Source: Bordetella sp. 02P26C-1 (GTDB lineage Bacteria > Pseudomonadota > Gammaproteobacteria > Burkholderiales > Burkholderiaceae_B). From it: DNA of 64,000 bases. The stretch lies in contig NZ_WSJB01000021.1 of the NCBI RefSeq assembly GCF_009763255.1, positions 62,001 to 126,000 on the forward strand, given 5' to 3'. The translations under genes were made by a program, and so were the position numbers. Below the pieces are notes generated by a model, which was not told the DNA's origin, ran no database searches, and saw nothing but the letters and a program-made list of their open reading frames with translations. Below are positions 7,808 through 16,522 of the stretch, piece by piece (within the stretch, counting starts at the first letter, position 1; every line of letters starts with the position of its first letter).

Positions 7808-9312
7808 ACTTTCGTGTTGTTGCTTTGCTAGCGGCGCTGATGACTGTCAGCGCCGTCGGCGCTTCTGCGGGTCGTGACGATCTGTCCGACGAAGATCGCG
7901 CGCGCGTGGCGAAAGTCACGGCGCCTACCAGCGATTTCAGTAAATCCGAGCCGTTCGAATCGCTGCAGGCGGGCGCGGGTACGACGCGCAAGCTGGTTAA
8001 TGCCGATATATTTTCTCAGCCGTCGGCGAACCTGACGTTCGAGGGGCGCCAGCAGTTTCTGGTGGGCAACGGCCTGTTTAGAAAAGACTGGGTATCGGCG
8101 CCGTCGTCCACGCAAGCCTCCGACGGTCTGGGACCGCTCTTTAATGCGCGCTCGTGTCAGGGATGTCATACCAAGGACGGTCGGGGATCGGTGCCCGGGT
8201 TCGATCCGATGGAGCGCTCGGATACTGTCGCGCTACTGTTGCGTCTGTCCGTGCCACCCAGCACGGACCTGGAGCGCGAAAAGCTCGCCTCCGGCCATTG
8301 GCCTTTCGTGCCCGAGCCGGTGTACGGCGTGCAATTGCAGAATTTCTCGGTGGCGGGCCTGCCGGCAGAGGGACGGCTGGAGATCGACTATGAGCCGATC
8401 ACCGTCGCGCTCAATGGCGGCGAGACCGCTACCCTGATGAAGCCGACCTACCGCATCGAGAATCTCGGGTATGGCCCGATGCGCGAGGATGTCCAGATCT
8501 CGCCACGCTTGGCGCAGCCCATGATCGGTCTGGGTCTGCTCGAGGCGATTCATCCGGACGACATTCTGGCCAACGCGGCCAAAGATCACGGCGACGGTAT
8601 TCGTGGCAGGCCAAACTGGACCCGCGATGCGCGCACCGGCGAACGCGTGCTGGGCCGATTCAACTGGAAGGCCAGTCAGCCGAGCGTGGAGCAGCAAAGC
8701 GCGGCCGCGTTCTCGAACGACATGGGCTTGTCCACGCCGCTCTTTCCCAGCCATTATGGCGACTGCACGAAAGCGCAGGATGAGTGCCTCAAAATGCCGC
8801 ACGGCGCGCAGCCGCATCTGGGCGAACACGAAGTACCGGGCGAGCTGCTGGATTTCGTGACCACCTATGCACTGAATCTGGCCGTGCCGCAACGGCGCGA
8901 TGTGGACGATGCTCGCGTGCTCGCCGGCAAGAAGCTTTTTTATGAAGCCAATTGCGTGGCGTGTCATGTGCCTAAATACGTGACGCGGCGTGACGCCGCA
9001 CGCCCGGAACATCGCTTTCAGCTAATCTGGCCCTACACCGATATGCTGTTGCACGACATGGGCGAAGGCCTCGCGGACAAGGTGTCCGAGGACGGCGCCA
9101 GCGGCAGCGAATGGCGCACGCCACCGTTATGGGGTATTGGCTTGACTCGCACCGTCAATCCGCATGCCACTTGGCTGCACGACGGCCGCGCCCGCACGCT
9201 GCTCGAAGCTATCCTGTGGCATGGCGGTCAAGCGCAAGCGGCGCGCGATCGTGTCGTGGCCATGACACCCGAGCAACGCGCAGACCTGATTCGATTCCTG
9301 GAGTCGCTGTAA
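7804..9312 (+). CDS. Di-haem c-type cytochrome, DUF1111 thiol oxidoreductase-like
   Basis: 502 residues, GTG start overlapping the previous stop. An N-terminal signal peptide (VVALLAALMTVSAVGASA) is followed by two c-type haem sites: CQGCH near residue 117 and CVACH near residue 383, as in the MauG/di-haem peroxidase-related DUF1111 family. The C-terminal GEGLADK and TPPLWGIGLT stretches are typical. It should be periplasmic and use haems attached by the Ccm system. In conserved operons it is sandwiched between two imelysin genes, as here, which suggests an oxidoreductase step (for example on iron or a metal-binding partner) carried out with them. The actual substrate is unknown. Confidence 0.9.
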   Translation: MNFRVVALLAALMTVSAVGASAGRDDLSDEDRARVAKVTAPTSDFSKSEPFESLQAGAGTTRKLVNADIFSQPSANLTFEGRQQFLVGNGLFRKDWVSAPSSTQASDGLGPLFNARSCQGCHTKDGRGSVPGFDPMERSDTVALLLRLSVPPSTDLEREKLASGHWPFVPEPVYGVQLQNFSVAGLPAEGRLEIDYEPITVALNGGETATLMKPTYRIENLGYGPMREDVQISPRLAQPMIGLGLLEAIHPDDILANAAKDHGDGIRGRPNWTRDARTGERVLGRFNWKASQPSVEQQSAAAFSNDMGLSTPLFPSHYGDCTKAQDECLKMPHGAQPHLGEHEVPGELLDFVTTYALNLAVPQRRDVDDARVLAGKKLFYEANCVACHVPKYVTRRDAARPEHRFQLIWPYTDMLLHDMGEGLADKVSEDGASGSEWRTPPLWGIGLTRTVNPHATWLHDGRARTLLEAILWHGGQAQAARDRVVAMTPEQRADLIRFLESL

Positions 9313-9333
9313 GCGAACCCCAGAGGAGCCAAA

Positions 9334-10404
9334 ATGAAGCTTAAGCAATGGATGGTCGTGGCCATGGTGGCAACGGCCCCGTGGCCCGCGTTGGCGCAGG
9401 TGCCCGCCGATATTGGGCAGCGTCTGGCCCAAGGCTATGCACGACCGGCGACGGTCGCGCTCGCCAATCGGGCAGCAGGCTTGGAAACCGCGCTAAAGAC
9501 ATGGTGCGATGACAAGGGGCGTGGTGATGCCAATGCGGTGCGCGAAGCCTTCGCCGATACCGTCAAGGCTTGGGCGGCGGTGGAGTTCTTGCGGTTTGGC
9601 CCGCTCGTGCAGAGCAATCGTTATGAAAAGCTGGCGTTTTGGCCCGATACGCGCGGCGTGATGCCACGCCAGGTTCGCACGTTGCTGGCGGCCGAAGACC
9701 CCGCTCTACTCGCGCCCGGTGCGCTGGCCTCGCGCAGTGTCGCCACGCAAGGGCTGCCTGCTTTGGAATTCGTGCTGTACGACAGTCCGGGGCTGGTCAA
9801 ATCGCCCAAGGGTGAGTTCAATGGGTACGCATGCGCTTACGCCGTCGCGGTCGCGGCGAATGTCGCCACAGTGGCCGGCGAGTTGCGACAGGCGTGGAGC
9901 GCGCAAGGTGATTTCGGCAAACAGTTCGTCGCGCCGGGCGCGCATAGCGATCTCTATCGCAACAAACAGGAAGTCGCCGCTGAAGCCATCAAGGCGCTAT
10001 CCACCGGATTGCAATCGGCCCGCGATATCAAACTGATGCCGATGCTGGGCGCTTCGCCGCAACAGACACGCGAATCGCGCGGCGCTTTCTGGCGCAGTGG
10101 CCTGACCGTGCCGGCGCTGGCGGCCGGCGTAAAGGGCATGCACGACTTCTATAGCGCGGCGGCGTTCCAATACCCCGATGAAGAAGCATGGATAGGGCCG
10201 GCGGTCGGTGGCGAACTGGCGCGTGGTGCGCAGGCCTTGGATAAGATCGATGCCCCTCTGGCCACCGTGCTCGACAGCGAGAACGGCTGGCGACAGCTGT
10301 CATTGGCGGGCCTGATATTGAAAAACGCGAAAGATATCGTCGACCAGAATCTGGCGCCGGCCTTGGGTATCACCATAGGATTCAATGCGTTAGATGGAGA
10401 TTGA
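9334..10404 (+). CDS. Second imelysin-family periplasmic protein
   Basis: 356 residues with a signal peptide (MKLKQWMVVAMVATAPWPALA). It is an imelysin paralogue of the shorter type: VKAWAAVEFLRFGPL, a GLPALEFVLYD segment in place of the GxHxxE signature (GLPALE: the His is replaced by Pro), and the C-terminal ENGWRQLSLAGLILKNAKDIV. Loss of the His argues against metallopeptidase activity here. GAGGAG before the ATG at 9334 supports the start. It overlaps the following DUF1513 gene by 11 bp, so the two are surely co-translated. Confidence 0.88.
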   Translation: MKLKQWMVVAMVATAPWPALAQVPADIGQRLAQGYARPATVALANRAAGLETALKTWCDDKGRGDANAVREAFADTVKAWAAVEFLRFGPLVQSNRYEKLAFWPDTRGVMPRQVRTLLAAEDPALLAPGALASRSVATQGLPALEFVLYDSPGLVKSPKGEFNGYACAYAVAVAANVATVAGELRQAWSAQGDFGKQFVAPGAHSDLYRNKQEVAAEAIKALSTGLQSARDIKLMPMLGASPQQTRESRGAFWRSGLTVPALAAGVKGMHDFYSAAAFQYPDEEAWIGPAVGGELARGAQALDKIDAPLATVLDSENGWRQLSLAGLILKNAKDIVDQNLAPALGITIGFNALDGD

Positions 10405-11551
10405 TCGTCGACGCTTTCTGACCTGGGCCGCGTTGACGGCATCCGGGTCGATGGGTTTGGCCGCAACGTCGGCGTGGGCGCAAGTGCAAGGAGCGAGCGC
10501 GGACACGCGTTCGGGCGTGCAGGCTCCGGAGACAGGCCGGCTGTATCTGGCTGCGCGCAAAGCGTATGGTCGGTACGAGGCAGTGGTACTGGATGCCCAG
10601 GGGCGCGATCAGTACGTGGTGCCCATGCCTGCGCGTGGGCATAGTTTCGCGCTCGATCCACAGCGTGGTCGCGCTGTGGTGTTCGGGCGGCAGCCTGGGT
10701 TTTTTGCCGTGGGATTCAGCACCAATGGCTCGGCAGAACCCCAGGCCATCGCTGCGGCCGAAGGGCGGCACTTTTTCGGTCATGGCGTCTATTTGCCTGA
10801 TGGCCAGCTCATGCTGGCCACCGAAAACGATTACGAGGCAGGGCAGGGCGTTTTAGGGATTTACGACGCCTCGCCGGGCGGCGCCTATCGCCGGATCGGC
10901 GAATTCTCCACCGGCGGCATCGGGCCGCATGAGGTCGTGCTGCTGCCCGATGGCAAGACCTTGTGCGTGGCCAATGGAGGCATTCTGACGCATCCGGATT
11001 ACGGCAAGCTCGAGCTGAATTTGGACACGATGCAGCCCTCGCTCGCTTATATCGATGCGGGCAATGGGCAGCTGCTCGAACGCATAGCCTTGCCACCGTC
11101 ACTGCATCAACTGTCGATCCGCCATCTCGCCTTGGCTGCCGATGGCACGGTTTGGTTTGGCTGTCAGCATATGGGCCCCGCCAGCGAGCGACCGCCGCTC
11201 GTGGGGCGACATCGGCGCGGCCAGACGCCGGAACTCTTCACCGGCCCGGACGAAGTATTGCGCAACTGTCGTAATTACATAGGTTCGGTGGCGGCCGACC
11301 CCACGGGCGAGGTCATCGCCACCAGCAGCCCGGTCGGCAACCAGGTGCTGTATTGGAATGCGGCCGATGGGACATTGAAGGGCGTTACGCTCTTGGCCGA
11401 CGGCTGCGGAGTCGCGCCTTTGGCGCCTGCGCGTTTTCTGGTCAACAGCGGTATGGGCGAACTGGTGCAGGCCGGACCCGAGCAAGAGGCCGCTTCAATT
11501 TTGACGCGATCGAGTGATCTGTCCTGGGACAATCATTTCCGGCGTTTGTGA
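10394..11551 (+). CDS. DUF1513 beta-propeller protein with Tat signal
   Basis: 385 residues. The N-terminus DRRRFLTWAALTA is a twin-arginine signal, so the folded protein is exported to the periplasm. The body has repeated strands of a WD-like/beta-propeller fold with the DUF1513 hallmarks RGHSFALDPQRGRAVVFGRQPG, HFFGHGVYLPDGQLMLATEND, GIGPHEVVLLPDGKTLCVANGG and RNYIGSVAADPTG. DUF1513 proteins occur almost always as the last member of imelysin/DUF1111 operons, and the order here is standard. No enzymatic function is established for the family. The Tat route suggests a cofactor or pre-folding requirement. Confidence 0.9.
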   Translation: MEIDRRRFLTWAALTASGSMGLAATSAWAQVQGASADTRSGVQAPETGRLYLAARKAYGRYEAVVLDAQGRDQYVVPMPARGHSFALDPQRGRAVVFGRQPGFFAVGFSTNGSAEPQAIAAAEGRHFFGHGVYLPDGQLMLATENDYEAGQGVLGIYDASPGGAYRRIGEFSTGGIGPHEVVLLPDGKTLCVANGGILTHPDYGKLELNLDTMQPSLAYIDAGNGQLLERIALPPSLHQLSIRHLALAADGTVWFGCQHMGPASERPPLVGRHRRGQTPELFTGPDEVLRNCRNYIGSVAADPTGEVIATSSPVGNQVLYWNAADGTLKGVTLLADGCGVAPLAPARFLVNSGMGELVQAGPEQEAASILTRSSDLSWDNHFRRL

Positions 11552-11654
11552 TCCCCGCGTATCGCTACGCGCCGTCATCCAGGTCTGATACATTCACTGC
11601 CTATTCATTTTTCAGGGCGCACAGACGCGCCTATCTTGAGTCATAGGGCTTGGT

Positions 11655-12491
11655 ATGGATGATTATTTAATCGGCTTGGAAGCAGTGGTGCCACGCTTGG
11701 CCGACGGCGTCGTGAACGTTGCCACGGCTTTGCTAATACTAATTGTGGGATGGTGGGTGTCGTCGCTGCTGGGCAGCTGGGTGCGCCGGGTGGCGACCCG
11801 CTCGCCACGCATCGACGCCACTATCGTGCCGATGTTTCATACGGTGGTGGTGTGGGCCGTGCGCATCTTCACCGTGATTGCGGTGTTGGCGCGATTTGGC
11901 GTACAGACGGCGAGCCTCATCGCCGTGCTGGGCGCGGCTGGTCTGGCGGTGGGTCTGGCGCTGCAGAACACGCTGCAGAATATCGCCGCGGGCATCATGC
12001 TGATTATTCTGCGTCCGCTGCGCACGGGGGAATACGTGGCGCTCAGCACCGGGACAGAAGGCACGGTCGTCGAAGTCGGCCTGTTTTTAACCCGTCTGGT
12101 CCAAGGCGATGGCATCTATATCACGCTGCCCAATAGCGTGGTGTGGAACGCCACGATCACCAACTACAGCCGCAATACGACGCGCCGGCTGGATCTGCCG
12201 GTCACGGTGCACTATGCCGATGATCTGGATGCCGCGATCGCTTGCCTGACGCAGATCGTGCAGGACCATCCCCTGGTGCTGAAGGACCCCGCGCCGCTGG
12301 TCAAAGTCACGGAATACAAGGACAACGGCACGGTCGTGAATATCCGTATGTGGAGCGCCACCTCGCAGTATTGGGAACTGCGTTGGGGCCTGTTCCATCA
12401 GATTCGCCAGAGCTTGGCCGCGGCGGGTTTCAAACCGCCCGTCCCCGTGCGCGAGATTCAGGCGCCAGGCAAGGAAGACATTGCTGCATAA
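11655..12491 (+). CDS. Small-conductance mechanosensitive channel, MscS family
   Basis: 278 residues, the size of E. coli MscS. These inner-membrane heptamers open under membrane tension and release solutes on hypo-osmotic shock. Three N-terminal helices (about residues 18-40, 60-82, 85-115) are seen; the third is the pore helix with the Gly/Ala pattern VLGAAGLAVGLALQNTLQNI and the kink before IMLIILRPLRTGEYV. The beta domain (TEGTVVEVGLFLTRL, YITLPNSVVWNATITNYSRN) and alpha-beta vestibule (YADDLDAAIACL) follow. ATG at 11655 with AGGG upstream. It stands alone, with a convergent IclR gene downstream. Confidence 0.93.
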   Translation: MDDYLIGLEAVVPRLADGVVNVATALLILIVGWWVSSLLGSWVRRVATRSPRIDATIVPMFHTVVVWAVRIFTVIAVLARFGVQTASLIAVLGAAGLAVGLALQNTLQNIAAGIMLIILRPLRTGEYVALSTGTEGTVVEVGLFLTRLVQGDGIYITLPNSVVWNATITNYSRNTTRRLDLPVTVHYADDLDAAIACLTQIVQDHPLVLKDPAPLVKVTEYKDNGTVVNIRMWSATSQYWELRWGLFHQIRQSLAAAGFKPPVPVREIQAPGKEDIAA

Positions 12492-12517
12492 GACGACGGC
12501 ACGACCCGATCGCTGTT

Positions 12518-12549
12518 AATCAGGCCGCCTGGCGACGGGCGGCCTGATT
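12518..12549. terminator. Hairpin between convergent mscS-type and iclR-type genes
   Basis: A 12-bp perfect stem, AATCAGGCCGCC with GGCGGCCTGATT, and an 8-nt loop lies between the two facing stop codons. T-tracts on either side are weak, so it may act in both directions with Rho or by RNA stability. Confidence 0.55.
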
Positions 12550-12562
12550 GCTTTCGCTGCCG

Positions 12563-13324
12563 TTATAAGTTGCGCAGCGACAGGCGCGCGAGTTCCGCCT
12601 GTATCCATCCCGCGATTTCGCGCTGGCGCGGTGCCGGCATGCGGTCGATGATAGCGGTTACGCTAATCGCCAATAGCGGAGCGCCCTGCGGATCCAGCAG
12701 CGCACAGCCCACGCCGAGCGCGCCGCGCACCGCATGGTTTCCGACTACTGCATACCCGCGTGAACGGGTGTTTTCGATGAGACGCAACATCTCATGTGTT
12801 GTCATTCCGCCATACTCGTCTAAATACCCCGAGTTGCGCTGCACAATGCCGTGCGCCACCGCATCCGGCAATGCCGCGAGGATCGCCATGCCGCCCGAGC
12901 CGACGCCCAGCGGCTGACGTTTCCCAGCATAAGTCGCCAGGATCTGCACCGGATAGCCGCCGATTTCGCGGTGCAGACTGACCGATTCATCGCCCTCGCG
13001 CACCACCAAAAACACCGCATCTCCGGTGCGTTCTGCCAGCCGTTTCAAGCTGGGCATGGCTTGCGCGACGCGCGGGTCGGGATGCGCCGCCTCTGGGACT
13101 TTGGCCCATTGGGCGCGGTATTTCTTGGTGCCCGGTATCGGTAGCACCAGTCCCGCATCCATCAGGGCTGCCAGCAATCGGTACACCGTTGGGCGCTGAA
13201 TCGCGGTTAATCGCGCAATATCGGTGACGCTTAGCCCGCCGGGGCCGTGATCCCTCAATGTGGCCAGTACAGCGAGACCGCGCCGCAGCGTGCGTGGGCC
13301 AGAAGAACTCTCGGAACTCGACAT
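12563..13324 (-). CDS. IclR family transcriptional regulator
   Basis: 253 residues. The N-terminal winged helix (LRRGLAVLATLRDHGPGGLS, VTDIARLTAIQRPTVYRLL) and C-terminal GAF-like effector domain (AVFLVVREGDESVSLHREIG, RQPLGVGSGGMAILAALPD, RGYAVVGNHAVRGALGVGCA) are typical of IclR regulators of aromatic or carboxylate catabolism. The open frame continues far upstream to about 14008, but that extension crosses the divergent gene and has no homology; ATG at 13324 begins just before the HTH. A 15-codon-longer start is possible. Divergent transcription with the Bug binding protein suggests it controls that gene. Confidence 0.9.
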   Translation of the reverse strand: MSSSESSSGPRTLRRGLAVLATLRDHGPGGLSVTDIARLTAIQRPTVYRLLAALMDAGLVLPIPGTKKYRAQWAKVPEAAHPDPRVAQAMPSLKRLAERTGDAVFLVVREGDESVSLHREIGGYPVQILATYAGKRQPLGVGSGGMAILAALPDAVAHGIVQRNSGYLDEYGGMTTHEMLRLIENTRSRGYAVVGNHAVRGALGVGCALLDPQGAPLLAISVTAIIDRMPAPRQREIAGWIQAELARLSLRNL

Positions 13325-13492
13325 CAGGTACTCAAAAATGTTGCACTGCAATGGAGCGTCGTGCCCCATATTAGCGCATCTATTCGTCCATAGGGTGGAC
13401 TGTACCTTGCTGGGATGCACCTGGCTAGTACAATTGCCCCGATTCTGCCGATCACAGTGTCCGTCACATGGACGCTTTACAGGAGACACGAC
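13325..13492. promoter_or_regulatory. Divergent control region, iclR-type gene / Bug binding protein
   Basis: 168 bp between divergent starts. It should contain both promoters and an IclR operator; no clear long palindrome stood out. The Bug gene's Shine-Dalgarno AGGAGA is at about 13481-13486. Confidence 0.4.
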
Positions 13493-14485
13493 ATGACAAA
13501 ATGTCAAAAACCCCGTTTTATTCGCCACGCCGTTACCCTGCTCGCTGGTGTCTTTGGCTCGCTGGCTATCGCCGCCAGTGCTCACGCGGACTACCCCGAT
13601 AAGCCCGTCAATATCGTTGTCGGCTTTTCCGCAGGTGGCACTACCGATGTCGTTGCGCGCATCATGGCCAAGGAACTGACTCAGGAATTGGGTCAAACCT
13701 TTGTGGTGGAAAATAAGCCGGGCGCTGGCAGCAACATTGCGACGGACTACGTGCGCCGCGCGAAACCCGATGGCTACACGCTGCTGTTTGTGGCGGTGAC
13801 CAGTGCAATCAACCAGACGCTTTATCGCAACGTGTCGTTCGACCTGACCAAGGATTTCGAGGCGGTCGCGCTGGGCGCCAAGGTGCCGAACATTCTCGTG
13901 GTCAACCCGGGCGTGCCGGTCAACTCGGTGCAAGAGTTGGTTGAATACGGCAAAGCGAATCCCGGCGTTTTGGCCTTCGCCTCGTCTGGTAGCGGTACGT
14001 CCATCCACATGGCCGGCGAGCTATTCAAGATGCGCACGGGCCTGGATGTCCTGCATGTGCCGTACAAGGGCAGCGCCCCGGCCGTGACCGATCTGATCGG
14101 CGGTCAAGTGCAATTCATGTTCGACAACATGCCCGCCTCGTGGCCGCACGTGAAGGGCGGCAAGCTCAAGGCGCTGGCCGTCACCACGGCGAACCGCTCC
14201 CCGTCGGCTCCGGACCTGCCCACGATGCAAGAACTGGGCTTTGAAAACTTCGACGTGTCGTCGTGGTTCGGTCTGATCGCCCCGGCTGGTACACCGCGCG
14301 AAGTGATCGAAAAGCTCAACGCCGCGATGGTCAAGGCGCAGGACAATCCCGAGGTGAAGAAGGCGTTTGAAAGCCTGGGCGCCGTCGGTGAAAAGACCAC
14401 GCCGGAAGAATTCGCTGCATTCATCAAGTCCGAGGTCGAGAGCTGGGCTCCCGTCGTCAAGGGCTCGGGCGCGCAAGTCGACTAA
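13493..14485 (+). CDS. Tripartite tricarboxylate transporter substrate-binding protein (Bug/TctC family)
   Basis: 330 residues with a signal peptide ending ...AASAHA. Bug proteins are periplasmic solute receptors, hugely expanded in Bordetella and relatives, for carboxylates and other small acids. The family pattern is complete: YPDKPVNIVVGFSAGGTTDV, VENKPGAGSNIATDYV, PDGYTLLF, GSGTSIHMAGELFKM, HVPYKGSAPAVTDLIGGQVQ, and SWFGLIAPAGTPREVIEKLN. ATG 13493 follows AGGAGA at good spacing. No tctA/tctB membrane partners lie nearby, so it is an orphan receptor as is common in this group. Control by the divergent IclR protein is likely. Confidence 0.95.
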   Translation: MTKCQKPRFIRHAVTLLAGVFGSLAIAASAHADYPDKPVNIVVGFSAGGTTDVVARIMAKELTQELGQTFVVENKPGAGSNIATDYVRRAKPDGYTLLFVAVTSAINQTLYRNVSFDLTKDFEAVALGAKVPNILVVNPGVPVNSVQELVEYGKANPGVLAFASSGSGTSIHMAGELFKMRTGLDVLHVPYKGSAPAVTDLIGGQVQFMFDNMPASWPHVKGGKLKALAVTTANRSPSAPDLPTMQELGFENFDVSSWFGLIAPAGTPREVIEKLNAAMVKAQDNPEVKKAFESLGAVGEKTTPEEFAAFIKSEVESWAPVVKGSGAQVD

Positions 14486-14527
14486 CTCGAGCGCGGCGCG
14501 ATTTATCGCGTTCTCGGTGTGAATCAG

Positions 14528-14557
14528 CAGGCGGGCGTCAAGCCCGCCTGTTTTTTT
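14528..14557 (+). terminator. Rho-independent terminator after the Bug binding protein
   Basis: A 9-bp GC stem CAGGCGGGC / GCCCGCCTG with a 5-nt loop, followed directly by seven T (14551-14557). Confidence 0.93.
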
Positions 14558-14659
14558 GCCTGGTTGCTTCCGCGGATCGCGTGGTGATTCGAGAAGACCG
14601 AAGTACGAGCGCGCAAAGGCGTCCGCCTGCGCGCAGCCAGCCGGGCGGGTGCCTACCGT

Positions 14660-15442
14660 CTATTTGGTGGCGCCACGTGCCTTGCGCAGCATGGCGGTAC
14701 AGACGCCTCTGAGCATGTCGACTTCGTCGCGCGTCAGACCGCTGCGGCTAAACAGATGTCGCATGCGGGGCATCAGTTTTTTGGGATGCGCCGGGTCCAG
14801 AAAATCCACCTCGATCAGTGCTTCTTCCCAATGCTTCAAAAACGCCTGCACCGCGGCGCTGGTGGCGGGGGCGGCGCCGGGGTCGGCTTGCTGCGCAGAC
14901 GAACTCGGCAGCAGAGGCGCGCCTTGCCCGATGAGCAACGCATAACGCATTTCCCACGCGGCCAGCTGCAGGGCTTGCGCGACATTGAGCGAGCTGTACT
15001 CCGGATTCGCCGGGATGTGGCAGATACGATGGCACAGCGCGATCTGCGCATTGGTCAACCCCGCGCGTTCGGTGCCCAACACCACTGCCGCGTGGCCAGT
15101 GTCGGGACTGGCCAAGTGTTCACGCGTCAGTTCAGCCGCCTGGCGAATATCGCAGGGTGGGGGACCCAGGTCGCGCACGCGCGCGGTCAGCGCGAAACCG
15201 AGCGTGACGGGCTCCAGGGCTTCCTCCAGCGTGGCGCAGATGCGGGCGCGATCCAGCACGTCCACCGCGCCGCTGGCCAGCGCGATGGCCTCGGGCTGGC
15301 TCGTCATGTCGGGGAATTTTGGCTCGACCAGGACCAGATCCTGAAAGCCCATGGTCTTGATGGCACGCGCCGCCGACCCGACATTTCCGGGGTGGCTGGG
15401 CTGTACCATGATGAACTGAACGCGTGAAAATGCTTGAGTCAT
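14660..15442 (-). CDS. trmJ: tRNA (cytidine/uridine-2'-O-)-methyltransferase TrmJ
   Basis: 260 residues. TrmJ is a SPOUT-class enzyme methylating the ribose of nucleotide 32 in several tRNAs. SPOUT knot motifs are plain: [20 protein letters not shown] (motif 1), [20 protein letters not shown] (motif 2, SAM loop) and [20 protein letters not shown] (motif 3). The C-terminal helical extension ([20 protein letters not shown]) is characteristic of TrmJ rather than TrmL. It is divergent from suhB, a pairing common in beta-proteobacteria. ATG at 15442. Confidence 0.92.
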   Translation of the reverse strand: MTQAFSRVQFIMVQPSHPGNVGSAARAIKTMGFQDLVLVEPKFPDMTSQPEAIALASGAVDVLDRARICATLEEALEPVTLGFALTARVRDLGPPPCDIRQAAELTREHLASPDTGHAAVVLGTERAGLTNAQIALCHRICHIPANPEYSSLNVAQALQLAAWEMRYALLIGQGAPLLPSSSAQQADPGAAPATSAAVQAFLKHWEEALIEVDFLDPAHPKKLMPRMRHLFSRSGLTRDEVDMLRGVCTAMLRKARGATK

Positions 15443-15592
15443 TTAAAATACCCGGTTTGGCCTAGTGCCATCCTGATTTTTTCGGGGCTTTGCCGAGCGG
15501 AATTGGCAGGGCCGCCCCCTGTTTTCGCTCAAAGGGAACTGCCGGAATTCCGGTATTTCCTTTTCTGCTTTACTGCATACGTACGGAATTTT

Positions 15593-16375
15593 ATGCACCC
15601 GATGCTCAATATCGCCATCAAGGCGGCCCGGCGTGCCGGCACCATCATTAATCGTGCCAGCCTGGATCTGGATCGAATCAGCGTAGCGCGCAAAGGACCG
15701 CGCGATTATGTCACGGATGTGGATCGCGCCGTCGAAGAGGCGATCGTCGAGACCCTGCAAACCGCCTATCCCGATCACGCCGTGCTCGGCGAGGAATTCG
15801 GTCTGCAGGGCCCCGATCAAGCCGAATTCCAGTGGATTATTGATCCGTTGGACGGCACGACCAACTTTATCCACGGACTGCCGAACTACGCCGTGTCCAT
15901 CGCGCTGACGCAGCGCGGTCAGGTCACGCAAGCCGTGGTCTACGATCCGTCGCGCAACGAATTGTTCACCGCCAGCCGTGGTAGCGGCACCTTCCTGAAC
16001 GACCGCCGCGTGCGCGTGGCGAGCCGTACCCGCTATAGCGAGGCGTTGCTGGGCGCTCACTGGCCGCGTTCGACCGATGCCGACGCCGGCGGTGGCCGCT
16101 TCCGTCAAATGACCGAGCATTGCAGCGGTGTGCGCCGCCTGGGTTCGACCGTGTTGGACCTAGCTTACGTGGCCACGGGCCGCTTGGACGGTTTTTGCGG
16201 CCTGAAGCTCAAGCCTTGGGACCTCGCCGCAGGCAGCTTGCTGGTGCAAGAAGCCGGTGGTCTGGTTGCCGACCTCGACGGCGAACAAGGCTGGATGGAT
16301 TCGGGCAACGTTCTTGCTGCCAGCCCGAAGATCTTTGCTCAGATGCTCGCGCATCTACAGCCCAAGCAGGATTAA
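15593..16375 (+). CDS. suhB: Inositol-1-monophosphatase SuhB
   Basis: 260 residues. SuhB hydrolyses inositol monophosphate and also binds RNA polymerase/Nus factors in rRNA antitermination. Metal-site motifs are all present: GEEFG (about residue 66), the central [20 protein letters not shown], and the C-terminal [17 protein letters not shown]. The frame is open about 50 codons further upstream, but the family begins at [16 protein letters not shown], so ATG 15593 is used. The context with trmJ fits the usual suhB location. Confidence 0.93.
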   Translation: MHPMLNIAIKAARRAGTIINRASLDLDRISVARKGPRDYVTDVDRAVEEAIVETLQTAYPDHAVLGEEFGLQGPDQAEFQWIIDPLDGTTNFIHGLPNYAVSIALTQRGQVTQAVVYDPSRNELFTASRGSGTFLNDRRVRVASRTRYSEALLGAHWPRSTDADAGGGRFRQMTEHCSGVRRLGSTVLDLAYVATGRLDGFCGLKLKPWDLAAGSLLVQEAGGLVADLDGEQGWMDSGNVLAASPKIFAQMLAHLQPKQD

Positions 16376-16386
16376 GGGCAGGCCAG

Positions 16387-16409
16387 CCAGCGGGTGATTG
16401 ACCCGCTGG
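16387..16409 (+). terminator. Hairpin after suhB
   Basis: Perfect 9-bp inverted repeat CCAGCGGGT / ACCCGCTGG around a 5-nt loop, 11 bp after the suhB stop; flanking CCAG/CTGG may extend it. The following T-tract is short. Confidence 0.5.
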
Positions 16410-16522
16410 AGGCTGGATTTCGGGGGTATGGCAGGGATTTTCCCCCGATTTGCCGCGATGTCCCCGGCAAAATGCTGTATTTCCATGTACGATTGGCGGT
16501 TCCTTAACTTCCGGAGCACTTG

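Noticed and set aside
12563-14008. 481-codon open frame containing the IclR gene plus a long upstream extension
   Set aside because: The extension lies antisense over the Bug gene and has no family resemblance; homology begins at 13324.
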